Positions 9,007-17,521 of a stretch of 64,000 nucleotides of DNA are shown piece by piece. The position numbers and the translations under genes are program-made. Below the pieces are notes generated by a model. The model ran no database searches and had not been told where the DNA came from. It saw only the letters and a program-made list of their open reading frames with translations. Location of the stretch: NCBI RefSeq assembly GCF_015207825.1, contig NZ_JADEWC010000010.1, forward strand, positions 33,431 to 97,430, written 5' to 3'. This DNA is from Cyanobacterium stanieri LEGE 03274 (lineage in GTDB: Bacteria; Cyanobacteriota; Cyanobacteriia; Cyanobacteriales; Cyanobacteriaceae). Each line of letters begins with the position of its first letter. The stretch's first letter is position 1.

Positions 9007-10203
9007 TCATTCTTTGGGTAGTTTATATTGGGATACAATTTTTTTGGCATAGTTAGGCACATGGGCATCTAATTTTTCGGGATAATTACGTTTGACGTAA
9101 AGATAATTACGGGTGAAGTGGGAATCGATGGAAAATCTCGCATATTCTAACCCTTGAGGCCCTACTTTCTCTATCACTACCCCCATTAATTTAGCTGCCC
9201 ACATAGGTAGTGTAACCCCTTTATCGTAGGCTGGGATGCTATTTTGGACGGCTTGGGTGCGATCGCCCTTAGACATTACAGATTGGGTTTTAAGTTGATC
9301 TTGCACTAAATCTAACATCTCTTTCCCTGTATCGTTTCTCACGACAATCCATTGCCAACCAAAAGGCGAACCCATATAACCCACTACCAAATCAGCGAGG
9401 GAGTTGACATAGTCAAAACAAGTCATACAAGAAGGGGCAAACACATCCTTTAACTTATTAGTTTTTAAACCAAAGAAAGGTACTTTTTCCACTCTGCCAT
9501 CTTCATGCTTAAAATGTACTCGAAAATCTTGCATAAACTCATAAGCCACCACGGTATCAGGAGAATCGCTGGTGGTGTCCAAAAATTTCTGTAACCCCTC
9601 ACGGGTAACGTTATCAACACAGGGAGTACCTAAGATGTAGAGTTTTTCTAAGCCCAATTTATCTTCTACTTCTCGCAGGGCCTGAATTTGACAACCTACC
9701 CCTATCACGAGTAACCGTTTCATGCCCGATTGTTCGATTTGCTCTAATACCGAGAGGTTAGGAGAAAGAGTAGGTTTATTTACCCTTGCCCCCAAGATTT
9801 CCTCTGTAGTAGTGGCAATGATGGGCTTAGGTTGAAAACGATCTGTTTCGCTGTTTTGTACACATACAACCCCTTCTACTAGCCCCTGCGTTAACATTTC
9901 ACAGGCGATCGCACTTACAATCCCTGTCCATTGCGCCCCCTCGATGGGTTCTTTTTTCTGGGCAGTAATCATCTCCTGATGTACCCCAAAATAGAGATCA
10001 TTTTCATTATCTAAATCGCGCGATCGCCCATGGGCTTGGTTTTCGAGTTCTGCAATTTGTTGATGAATAAAAGCACAGGCTTCCTTCACATAGTGAATAT
10101 AGTAGGTATCACATAACCCGCACTCACTACACAACTCCTTAGCGGGGCGACGACTACCAGGCTTGAGGGCTTTAGCTTTCTTATGGCTCGTAGTTACAGA
10201 CAT
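9007..10203 (-). CDS. bciB: Ferredoxin-type divinyl chlorophyllide 8-vinyl reductase (BciB/CvrA family)
   Basis: 398-residue member of the F420 hydrogenase/dehydrogenase beta-subunit family. In cyanobacteria the Slr1923-like members reduce the 8-vinyl group of divinyl (proto)chlorophyllide in chlorophyll a synthesis, using Fe-S clusters and FAD with ferredoxin as donor. The N-terminal CSECGLCDTYY gives a cysteine cluster motif. Further cysteines that could hold a second cluster are in GVGCQIQALREV, GTPCVDN and PSCMTCFDYVNSLADL. The length matches the family. The paralogous plant hydroxymethyl-chlorophyll reductase is the main alternative. It is a single gene between gmd and glgA on the same strand. 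Confidence 0.85.
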   Translation of the reverse strand: MSVTTSHKKAKALKPGSRRPAKELCSECGLCDTYYIHYVKEACAFIHQQIAELENQAHGRSRDLDNENDLYFGVHQEMITAQKKEPIEGAQWTGIVSAIACEMLTQGLVEGVVCVQNSETDRFQPKPIIATTTEEILGARVNKPTLSPNLSVLEQIEQSGMKRLLVIGVGCQIQALREVEDKLGLEKLYILGTPCVDNVTREGLQKFLDTTSDSPDTVVAYEFMQDFRVHFKHEDGRVEKVPFFGLKTNKLKDVFAPSCMTCFDYVNSLADLVVGYMGSPFGWQWIVVRNDTGKEMLDLVQDQLKTQSVMSKGDRTQAVQNSIPAYDKGVTLPMWAAKLMGVVIEKVGPQGLEYARFSIDSHFTRNYLYVKRNYPEKLDAHVPNYAKKIVSQYKLPKE

Positions 10204-10284
10204 TTAATTTTTTAAATTGATTTATCTTATGGCTTTTTCTTTTATTTTAACCAACCAAGGGTAATGAGCCATTAATCAATAATT

Positions 10285-11760
10285 TTACTTATGACGTAGA
10301 TAATCATAGAGTCTGACATATTGCCTTCCTGGATTATTCCAAGAATAATCATATTCCATGCCCTGTTTTTGTAGTGATTCAAATTCCTTAGGATAATAAT
10401 GCCATAAAGAAATCGCCCTTTCTAACCCCGACTCGAGGGCGTGGTTATCATTTTGATAAAACACATAACCGTTACGCTTTTCGGGGCTATGGTATTGATC
10501 ATAATCCTTATCAAAAACCGTATCCATTAAACCGCCAACCCCACGCACCACAGGCACTGTACCATATTTTAGACCAATCATTTGGGTAAGTCCACAGGGT
10601 TCATACACACTAGGTACAACAATAATATCAGCTCCGGCATAGATGAGATGAGCTAATTCTTCATTAAAACCTAACTCTAAATGACAGTCAGGGTTATCGT
10701 TGAGAAAACCTTTTTCATGGACAAACCAATTATTAATACGGGGTTCGGTGGCTGAACCTAGGAGGACAAATTGGGCATTATGGTGAATAGAATAGTAAAT
10801 GGCATGGTGAACTAAATCAACTCCCTTTTGACCATCTAAACGACCTACAAAGGCCACTATGGGTTTATGTTCATCCCTTAATAATAGTCTTTCCCTGAGA
10901 GCTTTTCTATTTTTTGCCTTTCCTTCAAATACATCGATGGTATATTTATGGGGGATGAGGGTATCTATTTCAGGATTCCAAATATTGTAATCAATGCCGT
11001 TGAGGATGCCATCAAATTTATAGTGATGTAGTCTGAGAGTATGTCCTAAACCATAACTCACATCGCTATATCTAGCTTCCCAAGCATGGTGAGGGGAAAC
11101 CGTGTTAATGTGATTTGAATAGACTATACCCCCTTTCATGAGGTTAAGGGCAAAGGGGTTAAAGTTGTCTCTAAGGCGATCGTAACTATAATAATATTCT
11201 TCGTTGTTCAACCCCGTAGCTTTAAGAATTTCACCTCCTGCAATCCCTTGATGTTTAAAGTTGTGGACGGTAAAACATACCCTTTGATTAGCCATACCAT
11301 GCCATTTATAAATTTCATAGAGCATTACTGGCACTAACCCTGTTTGCCAATCATGACAGTGAATAATATCAGGACGTTTATTACTGATATATAAAAACTC
11401 TAAGGCTGCTTTACTAAAAAAGGCGAAGCGCATAGCATCATCATCACAGCCATAATAACAACCTCGGTCAAAAAATTGATCTTGGGAATGGGGTTTAATG
11501 AAAAAGCAAAGGCGCCCATGAACCCAACCACAATACACGGAACAATGAACCGTCCCATCATACCAAGGGACGTACAAATCTTTATAGGCATCGTGAAGCC
11601 CCCAGATATGGTCATAGCGCATACAATCATACATGGGGAGGATAATTTCTACGGTATGACCTCTATTTTCTACTTCTCGGCTTAAACCATAGATAACGTC
11701 TCCTAGCCCTCCTGCTTTAATTACAGGCGCGCACTCTGAAGCAATATGAACAATATACAT
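10285..11760 (-). CDS. glgA: Glycogen synthase (ADP-glucose type)
   Basis: 491-residue GT5 glycosyltransferase that extends alpha-1,4-glucan from ADP-glucose. The N-terminal ADP-glucose-binding motif KAGGLGDV starts at Lys16. The C-terminal nucleotide site has SVYEPCGLTQMIGLKYG and VRGVGGL. It resembles the second cyanobacterial paralogue (Sll1393 type) more than GlgA1, as its N-terminus MYIVHIASECAP suggests; that assignment is from memory. It lies about 80 bp upstream of bciB on the same strand and is divergent from glnB. The start ATG is followed at once by the conserved core, so the start is secure. Confidence 0.95.
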   Translation of the reverse strand: MYIVHIASECAPVIKAGGLGDVIYGLSREVENRGHTVEIILPMYDCMRYDHIWGLHDAYKDLYVPWYDGTVHCSVYCGWVHGRLCFFIKPHSQDQFFDRGCYYGCDDDAMRFAFFSKAALEFLYISNKRPDIIHCHDWQTGLVPVMLYEIYKWHGMANQRVCFTVHNFKHQGIAGGEILKATGLNNEEYYYSYDRLRDNFNPFALNLMKGGIVYSNHINTVSPHHAWEARYSDVSYGLGHTLRLHHYKFDGILNGIDYNIWNPEIDTLIPHKYTIDVFEGKAKNRKALRERLLLRDEHKPIVAFVGRLDGQKGVDLVHHAIYYSIHHNAQFVLLGSATEPRINNWFVHEKGFLNDNPDCHLELGFNEELAHLIYAGADIIVVPSVYEPCGLTQMIGLKYGTVPVVRGVGGLMDTVFDKDYDQYHSPEKRNGYVFYQNDNHALESGLERAISLWHYYPKEFESLQKQGMEYDYSWNNPGRQYVRLYDYLRHK

Positions 11761-11948
11761 AGAGAGCTTTTCCCCTTAGTTTTTATGATTTTCCGTTTAA
11801 ATTTATTAAGTTATATCAAATCTTTGAGGTTTTGTAAATCTGGTTTGGAATTGGAGAAATGTAGTGTATTAGACAAAAAAGCTAGGGGCAAGAGTGTTAG
11901 AAAATAACAGGAAAATTGTATAAGCTATAGATTAAGCTATATAAGTAA

Positions 11949-12311
<363 letters not shown>

Positions 12312-12331
12312 GTTTATTGTTCTGGTTTTGA

Positions 12332-12360
12332 GGGTGGGCAACGCCCACCTTATCTTTTTT
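12332..12360 (+). terminator. glnB terminator hairpin
   Basis: GGTGGGC (12333-12339) pairs with GCCCACC (12343-12349) around a 3-base loop, followed by TTATCTTTTTTT. It lies 20 bp after the glnB stop and points only to the + strand, since no T run follows in the other direction. It belongs to the same hairpin family as those at 316, 38056 and 56856. Confidence 0.8.
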
Positions 12361-12857
12361 TAGTTTGGTTGAATTTGAGTAAGGATTTCATCTAGTCTTG
12401 GGGGGTTACTAATGTATAGGTAACCGAGGAGGGTTTCAAATCCTGTGGCTTGTTGATAGACTCCGGGGGCTAGTTTACGGGGAGATTTTTTGACGGAGTT
12501 TCTTCCTCTTTTTACCCATGTTTTTTCTTCTTCGTTGAGGATAGGATAAAGTTTTTGTAGATGTTTTGCTTGGGTTTCTGCCCTAACTTGTTGGACTACT
12601 TTATGATGATGGTCGGCAATTTTTAGGCAGGGTATTAGGTAATGAGTCCTGATGTGGAGTTCATAAATGGCGTCGCCGATGTAGGCTAAGGAAATTGGAG
12701 AAATTTGTTTGAGGGATGATTGAGGTATTTTTGCAAGAGATTGATTTTCTCTCACATTTATTACCTCATTTTGGTTATTTTCTCTCAAGTTGGACTTAGG
12801 TGGCGATCCCGAAGGGACCTGCTTTGCAGGGCGCAACTCAATTTCATTCTGGGTCAC
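12360..12857 (-). CDS. mrnC: Mini-ribonuclease III
   Basis: 165 residues. Mini-III is a double-strand-specific RNase made of an RNase III catalytic domain without the dsRNA-binding domain. It matures 23S rRNA in Bacillus and in cyanobacteria contributes to rRNA and intron processing. The core begins SPISLAYIGDAIYELHIR near residue 53 and includes the RNase III acidic residue in GDAIYE. The conserved tail GYLYISNPPRLDEIL is present. The first 45 or so residues are not part of the family. Part of them (about 8-19) is encoded by a REP-like palindrome at 12802-12834. The annotated start is GTG with no visible ribosome site, so the true start may lie further in. It follows the STAS gene by 17 bp. 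Confidence 0.85.
   Translation of the reverse strand: MTQNEIELRPAKQVPSGSPPKSNLRENNQNEVINVRENQSLAKIPQSSLKQISPISLAYIGDAIYELHIRTHYLIPCLKIADHHHKVVQQVRAETQAKHLQKLYPILNEEEKTWVKRGRNSVKKSPRKLAPGVYQQATGFETLLGYLYISNPPRLDEILTQIQPN
12802..12834. repeat. REP-like double palindrome inside the mrnC reading frame
   Basis: Two adjacent tri-loop hairpins, TCCCGAAGGGA (12807-12817) and CCTGCTTTGCAGG (12818-12830), are bounded by GGCGAT and GCGC. The layout resembles dispersed GATCCCGAAGGGACC-type palindromes that I recall from cyanobacterial genomes. It is in frame with mrnC, whose residues 8-19 it encodes. Confidence 0.6.
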
Positions 12858-12874
12858 AATAACTTGTTATTTGA

Positions 12875-13219
12875 TTATGATATGTCAGCTAAGGCTTCAT
12901 CGAGAGAGTTTCTAAGATTTAGAAATTTTTCTAGTCTTACCATCTTGACGGTTTGGGTAACCCTTGGATTGGTAACGATTTGTAGTTTTCCTTTTATCGG
13001 TTCGATCGCTTTTACGATACGCACTAACGCCCCTAAACCAGAACTATCGATAAAGTCGATTTGAGATAAATCGAGGATAATTTGATTTGCTCCTTCTTTT
13101 ACATAACTCAGAATTACTTTCTGGAATGTAGGTTCGGAAAAGGCGTCTAGCTGACCTAATAAATGGAAGATTTGGCAATTTTTTCTGACTTCACGAGTAC
13201 CTCTAAGGCTCACTGTCAA
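12875..13219 (-). CDS. STAS-domain protein (anti-sigma-factor-antagonist type)
   Basis: About 114 residues. STAS proteins of this type bind switch kinases or PP2C phosphatases in partner-switching regulation and are controlled by phosphorylation of a serine. The signature FIDSSGLGALVRIVKAI shows the phospho-acceptor Ser in DSSGLG. The N-terminal GQLDAFSEPTF is typical of the cyanobacterial members. Coordinates use a TTG start. A better-placed ribosome site (GGAGGT, 13242-13247) points instead to an ATT codon at 13237, which would add ISEQLN. It lies upstream of mrnC on the same strand. No cognate kinase adjoins it, but a PP2C phosphatase is at 51-53 kb. Confidence 0.88.
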   Translation of the reverse strand: MTVSLRGTREVRKNCQIFHLLGQLDAFSEPTFQKVILSYVKEGANQIILDLSQIDFIDSSGLGALVRIVKAIEPIKGKLQIVTNPRVTQTVKMVRLEKFLNLRNSLDEALADIS

Positions 13220-13405
13220 GTTTAGTTGTTCGGAAATAGCTACCTCCTTACTTTTTATGTAGCTTAAGAGATTGATAGTTAATCATTATATAACTAAATA
13301 TCTAGTTAATCACATTTTTACTCTATTCCTTTTTGGTTTGATGTTATTTTATTTTTGCTTGGATAGTCAAGTTAAAATGGGTGGGTTGATTATTTTTTTT
13401 TATTG

Positions 13406-13720
13406 ATGGTGATGGTGGTTAAGATTCGCTCTAATTTGTTTTTTTTGTCTGGATTGGTGGTTTTATGTTCTGGTTTTCCATGGCATGGGGCAAGGGCTTT
13501 TCCTCCCCCTGAGGAGATTCCTGAGGAAATACTACGTACAGAAATTATAGTTGAGGGGCGATCGCCTTTAGACAATAAACCTTTATCTGCCCAAGATTAT
13601 GCCCAGTTACAACAGTCTTTACGGGAGTCTAAGTTTTCTCCTACCCTTGATGAGGATGTACGACACACTATTTTTTTATTACAATTGTTGAAAATGTTTA
13701 GGACGGTTAACCCTCTCTAA
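13406..13720 (+). CDS. Small exported protein, function unknown
   Basis: 104 residues. A basic start and a hydrophobic core (LFFLSGLVVLCSGF) form a signal peptide, with likely cleavage after GARA near residue 29. The mature part starts with FPPPEEIPEEILRTEI and then has a short amphipathic C-terminus. Alternative starts are TTG 13403 and ATG 13412; any of them keeps the signal peptide. Similar FPPPEEIPEE proteins are, from memory, conserved in cyanobacteria without known function. It is divergent from the STAS gene. Confidence 0.65.
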   Translation: MVMVVKIRSNLFFLSGLVVLCSGFPWHGARAFPPPEEIPEEILRTEIIVEGRSPLDNKPLSAQDYAQLQQSLRESKFSPTLDEDVRHTIFLLQLLKMFRTVNPL

Positions 13721-14025
13721 TATTTTTTGATGATATTATCTCTACTTTTGCGAATTATTTAAAAGAATTTATGGTTATTTTTAATATCACTACATTTTAT
13801 TTTTTATAGAAAAAGTCCATACTATATATATCCAACAATATTTTTTCTATTATTCGATACGACATAAAAATTTATTATTTCTAATTTTAATTAATAATAT
13901 ATTAGAAATTAATTTAAGTAAATATTCTTTTTTTACACAAAATACTCTGACTTAATATTATTCTAATTTGAATAGAACAAATAACAGAATAACTATACAA
14001 TTAATTATTATTAACATATTATATT
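13721..14025. other. AT-rich spacer, no gene seen
   Basis: 305 bp of very AT-rich DNA between two + strand genes. TATATATA-like stretches could serve as promoter elements for the gene at 14026. I see no tRNA, no ORF of note and no strong hairpin. Confidence 0.5.
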
Positions 14026-15366
14026 ATGGATAATCTCTCAGATAAAAACATAACTTTTGAATCAGATAATGACAATCAAAAATATAAATCCAAAAACTTT
14101 TCCGTAGGTATTATTTCTTTAATCATTGGAATACTTTTCACCATTAGTGGAGCATTAGCATATTATTTTACTCGTCCCTGTGTGCTAGGAGAATGTACCT
14201 TAATTCCTCAATCTCAAGAAAATGTTGAGGATTATTTATCGATCATTAATCCAGAAATGGACAGTACGGATTTAACAGAACTACAATTAAATTTAATCGC
14301 TATCAATTTACAATTAAATAATATTCCTTCTTGGTCAGATTATCATGAACAAGCACAAAATTTAATTACCGAAAATCAAATTACCATTGATGATTTAGAT
14401 AAAATATTAGAGGCTTTAACATTGGTAGAAAATGCTCAAAGTATGAGTAATCAACTACCTTTATCAACGGATGAATGGCAAAGAATAGAAAGTTTTTGGT
14501 TAGAGGCGATCGCCCTTATACAATCCGTAGAAAATCAATTTTTACAACCATGGATTGATAATAAAATAGCTGAATATAATAATATATTAAGTAGCCTAGA
14601 AAATAGCATTGAACAAGAAAAAAAAGCCAATCAACTATTATCAGAAGCCCAACAATTAGCCCAAGAAAACGATCAATTAAAGAATGAAACTTCATCGTTA
14701 ACACAACTAAAAAATATCGAAAATAATTGGTTAGAGGCAATAGATAAAATCAGGGAAATTCCCCCCCTCACCAGTGCGCAAACAGATAAAGAAAATCTCT
14801 TAGAAAAATATAATCAAAATTTAAGTCAAATAAGAGCAACCATTAGACAAGAAGAAATCGCCGAAAATCTTTACGGGCAAATACAAAACAAAATTATTCA
14901 AGCAGAAAACGCCGAAAAAAATAATCAATGGACAAATGCCGTCAACCATTGGCAAGAAGTCAATAACCTAATCACTCAATTTCCCGATGGCACATTTAAA
15001 CAACAACCCCTCGAAAGGATAAGACAAACCGTTAATCAAAAATTACCCCAAGCCCAAGAAGAATTAAAACAAGCCATTAATCGACAAAATGCCAGGGAAG
15101 AATTAGCCAGAATATGTCAGGGTAGTTCTAAAATCTGTGATTATCAGGTGGAAAATAATTTAATTAAAGTTACCTTAACCACCGATTATTTGATGAATAT
15201 TGCTCGAATTACCCAACAATCAGCCAATACTAATAATAGTGAAACAGAAATTTTAATTAATCATATTAATCAGGTAGAGCAAAATTACCGCTATTTAAGT
15301 TTTAAATATAAAATGCCCCTAGAAGTTTATAATCCACAACAAAAATTAATCGTTAAATATAACTAA
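14026..15366 (+). CDS. Membrane-anchored coiled-coil protein, function unknown
   Basis: 446 residues. The N-terminal 25 residues are polar and cytoplasmic-looking. One transmembrane helix follows at about 27-47 (VGIISLIIGILFTISGALAYYF). Then comes a long, Gln/Asn/Glu-rich helical region (about 70-370) with repeated heptad-like patterns. The C-terminal domain, beginning near ARICQGSSKICDYQ, is small and contains two cysteines that might pair. This looks like a cell-envelope protein exposed outside the plasma membrane. I do not recognise the family. It is upstream of amt with 299 bp between. Confidence 0.6.
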   Translation: MDNLSDKNITFESDNDNQKYKSKNFSVGIISLIIGILFTISGALAYYFTRPCVLGECTLIPQSQENVEDYLSIINPEMDSTDLTELQLNLIAINLQLNNIPSWSDYHEQAQNLITENQITIDDLDKILEALTLVENAQSMSNQLPLSTDEWQRIESFWLEAIALIQSVENQFLQPWIDNKIAEYNNILSSLENSIEQEKKANQLLSEAQQLAQENDQLKNETSSLTQLKNIENNWLEAIDKIREIPPLTSAQTDKENLLEKYNQNLSQIRATIRQEEIAENLYGQIQNKIIQAENAEKNNQWTNAVNHWQEVNNLITQFPDGTFKQQPLERIRQTVNQKLPQAQEELKQAINRQNAREELARICQGSSKICDYQVENNLIKVTLTTDYLMNIARITQQSANTNNSETEILINHINQVEQNYRYLSFKYKMPLEVYNPQQKLIVKYN

Positions 15367-15605
15367 ATAAAAAAACAATCATCCATAAATACTTACGTAA
15401 TTAATTAATCTCATTCCTTAGTAAACTGACTTTTAATCAATGATTATTAAAAAAAATAATTATCTAATGCTCTAATCATACTTATCTTTTTTATATTTAT
15501 AGATTCAAAAAAATAAGGTCATCCCAGAAAAATGATCTTGAAAAATAACAAGAAGATTAAATTAAACTAAAAAAGAAAATTAATCATATATTTTGTAATC
15601 AATGA

Positions 15606-15614
15606 TGCTATAAT
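15606..15614 (+). promoter_or_regulatory. Extended -10 promoter candidate for amt
   Basis: TGCTATAAT is a consensus extended -10 element 52 bp before the amt start, with no convincing -35. A GTA-N8-TGC match to the NtcA site pattern (one mismatch) lies directly in front of it. However, the spacing is not the canonical 22 bp, so nitrogen control through that site is only a guess. Confidence 0.4.
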
Positions 15615-15665
15615 GAATCGCTTCCAAGCATAAAATATCTAGGTTATTTGAGATATTAAAATAGA

Positions 15666-17126
15666 ATGGTTAAACTGAAGACAACAAAAAAAAGAATAAA
15701 GAGAATCGCACAACAAATAAATTTTTCCCCCAGTTGGCAAGGATGTATAATATTAAGTGTATTTTTACTGCTCTCCTGTGTTAGCTCCGTAGGCGCTCAA
15801 GATACCCTCGCAGAATTAACCGATGCGAGTAAAGAATTAAAAGTCGGTTTAGATACCTTTTGGGTGGTATTCGCTTCAATTTTGGTCATTTTTATGAATG
15901 CTGGTTTCGCCATGTTAGAAACTGGTTTATGTCGGCGCAAGAATGCTGTTAATATGCTCTCCAAAAACTTAATCGTATTTGCCATTTCTACGGTGGCTTA
16001 TTGGGCTGTGGGTTTTGCCCTCATGTTTGGAGATGGAACAAACTTTTTTGGGTTTAGTGGTTTTTTCCTTGCGGGGATGGATAATAGCCCCGCCATTAAC
16101 GGTGAATATATTGGGGTTTATAGCTCCTTAGGTTCGATAAATATCCCCTTGGCCGCTAAATTTTTATTTCAAGTGGCTTTTGCTGGTACAGCGGCTACTA
16201 TTGTTTCTGGTGCAGTGGCGGAAAGAATTAAATTTATTGATTTTATTTTGTTTAGTGTTTTCCTGGTGGCGATCGCCTATCCCCTCGTCGGACACTGGGT
16301 ATGGGGAAATGGATGGTTAGCCCAGTTAGGATTCAAAGACTTTGCAGGTTCTACCGTAGTCCACTCCGTAGGGGGTTGGAGCGCTTTAGTTGGTTCTATT
16401 TTATTAGGTGCAAGGAATGGAAAATATAAACCATCAGGGGGAATCATGCCCTTACCTGGCCATAACTTAAGTTTAGCCACCCTAGGTTGTTTTATCCTTT
16501 GGATAGGATGGTTTGGTTTCAATGCAGGTTCAACCTTCGAGTTATCCCAAAATATTAGTTATATTGCCCTTACCACCAACTTAGCCGCCGCATCAGGGGC
16601 TATTTCCGCCACCATCATTAGTTGGGTATTGGCAGGAAAACCTGATTTATCTTTAATTATCAACGGTGTTTTATCGGGTTTAGTGGCTATTACCGCAAGT
16701 TGTGCCTTTGTGAGTTACGGTGACGCCATGATTATTGGCATTGTCGGTGGAGCGTTGGTTGTAGTCTCGGTATATTATTTAGATAATGTCAAAATTGATG
16801 ACCCCGTGGGAGCTATTTCCGTTCACTTGGTCAACGGTATTTGGGGTACTATTGCTGTGGGTTTATTTGCTAGTCCAATAGTCTCAGGAGATCCAGAAAT
16901 TAGGGGCTTATTTACTACGGGGAATATATCTTTATTAGGCACTCAACTACTGGGAATTTTTGTGGTAGGGGTGTTTATGGTGGTATATAGTTTTATTGTT
17001 TGGTCAATTCTTAAGGCTTTGTTAGGTTTGAGAGTCTCTGAGGAGGAAGAATATTTTGGCTTAGATATTGGCGAACATGGTATGGAGGCTTATAATGGTT
17101 TTTCTGAAGATGTGAACGAAATTTAA
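15666..17126 (+). CDS. amt1: Ammonium transporter Amt
   Basis: 486 residues. It is an Amt/Rh channel moving ammonium across the plasma membrane as a trimer. A cleavable leader ends near CVSSVGAQ (about residue 45). About 11 hydrophobic helices follow. The twin pore histidines are visible in STVVHSVGGW and GAISVHLVNG. The Amt signature from FAGTAATIVSGAVAERI is present. The acidic C-terminal tail is the part that PII-type proteins (GlnB/GlnK) usually contact. GlnB is encoded 3.3 kb upstream in this window. An extended -10 promoter is listed at 15606. Confidence 0.95.
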   Translation: MVKLKTTKKRIKRIAQQINFSPSWQGCIILSVFLLLSCVSSVGAQDTLAELTDASKELKVGLDTFWVVFASILVIFMNAGFAMLETGLCRRKNAVNMLSKNLIVFAISTVAYWAVGFALMFGDGTNFFGFSGFFLAGMDNSPAINGEYIGVYSSLGSINIPLAAKFLFQVAFAGTAATIVSGAVAERIKFIDFILFSVFLVAIAYPLVGHWVWGNGWLAQLGFKDFAGSTVVHSVGGWSALVGSILLGARNGKYKPSGGIMPLPGHNLSLATLGCFILWIGWFGFNAGSTFELSQNISYIALTTNLAAASGAISATIISWVLAGKPDLSLIINGVLSGLVAITASCAFVSYGDAMIIGIVGGALVVVSVYYLDNVKIDDPVGAISVHLVNGIWGTIAVGLFASPIVSGDPEIRGLFTTGNISLLGTQLLGIFVVGVFMVVYSFIVWSILKALLGLRVSEEEEYFGLDIGEHGMEAYNGFSEDVNEI

Positions 17127-17174
17127 AGTTTTTGATTGATAGTTAACCTCAGTTTGGGATCTGTCAGTATGATA

Positions 17175-17196
17175 GGGACGTGCCATGGTACGTCCC
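17175..17196. repeat. GGGACGTGCC palindrome
   Basis: A 10-bp stem, GGGACGTGCC with GGTACGTCCC (one G-T pair), has a 2-base AT loop. This TAGGGACGT..ACGTCCC pattern is, from memory, a common dispersed palindrome in cyanobacteria. A degenerate copy (GACGTAACATGATACGTCC) lies at 39831. No T run follows. Confidence 0.5.
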
Positions 17197-17452
17197 CACA
17201 GGTTGTAGTTATTAAGGTGATGAGGGGTATTAGTTTATACTAAATCTGTAAATCAAAACATACCTTAATTCACCAAAGCCAGATTAACTGATACCAAATC
17301 CTTCTTAACTAATATACCTATCGGTTAATTTAAAATAGAGATGATTAGCCTATCAATCTACAACCATAAACCTTGAAAAACTGTTCCCCGTCCTCTATTC
17401 CCTGTTCCCCGCCCTAATTAGTATATTATTACAACGGGATTTAGTATGATAA

Positions 17453-17486
17453 GGTGGGTGATGTACTCCCCACCATTAAAACTTTT
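17453..17486. terminator. Candidate terminator between amt and ilvD
   Basis: GGTGGG (17453-17458) pairs with CCCACC (17468-17473) across a 9-base loop. ATTAAAACTTTTT follows on the + strand. It could end amt transcripts, although it is over 300 bp from the stop. Confidence 0.4.
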
Positions 17487-17521
17487 TCAGACTTCGTAAC
17501 AACTATTATCCCGCACTAAAG

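Larger units (their letters stand above)
17127..17521. other. Convergent intergenic region with several palindromes
   Basis: 395 bp between amt and ilvD, which converge. It holds a TAACCTCAGTTTGGGATCTG end motif (17144), a GGGACGTGCC/GGTACGTCCC hairpin (17175-17196) and a TACTAAATCTGTAAAT motif (17239). It also has a TTCCCTGTTCCCC short repeat (17397), GGGATTTAGTATGAT (17437), a GGTGGG/CCCACC hairpin (17453-17473) and a TTATCCCGCACTAAAG end motif (17506). No coding potential seen. Confidence 0.6.
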
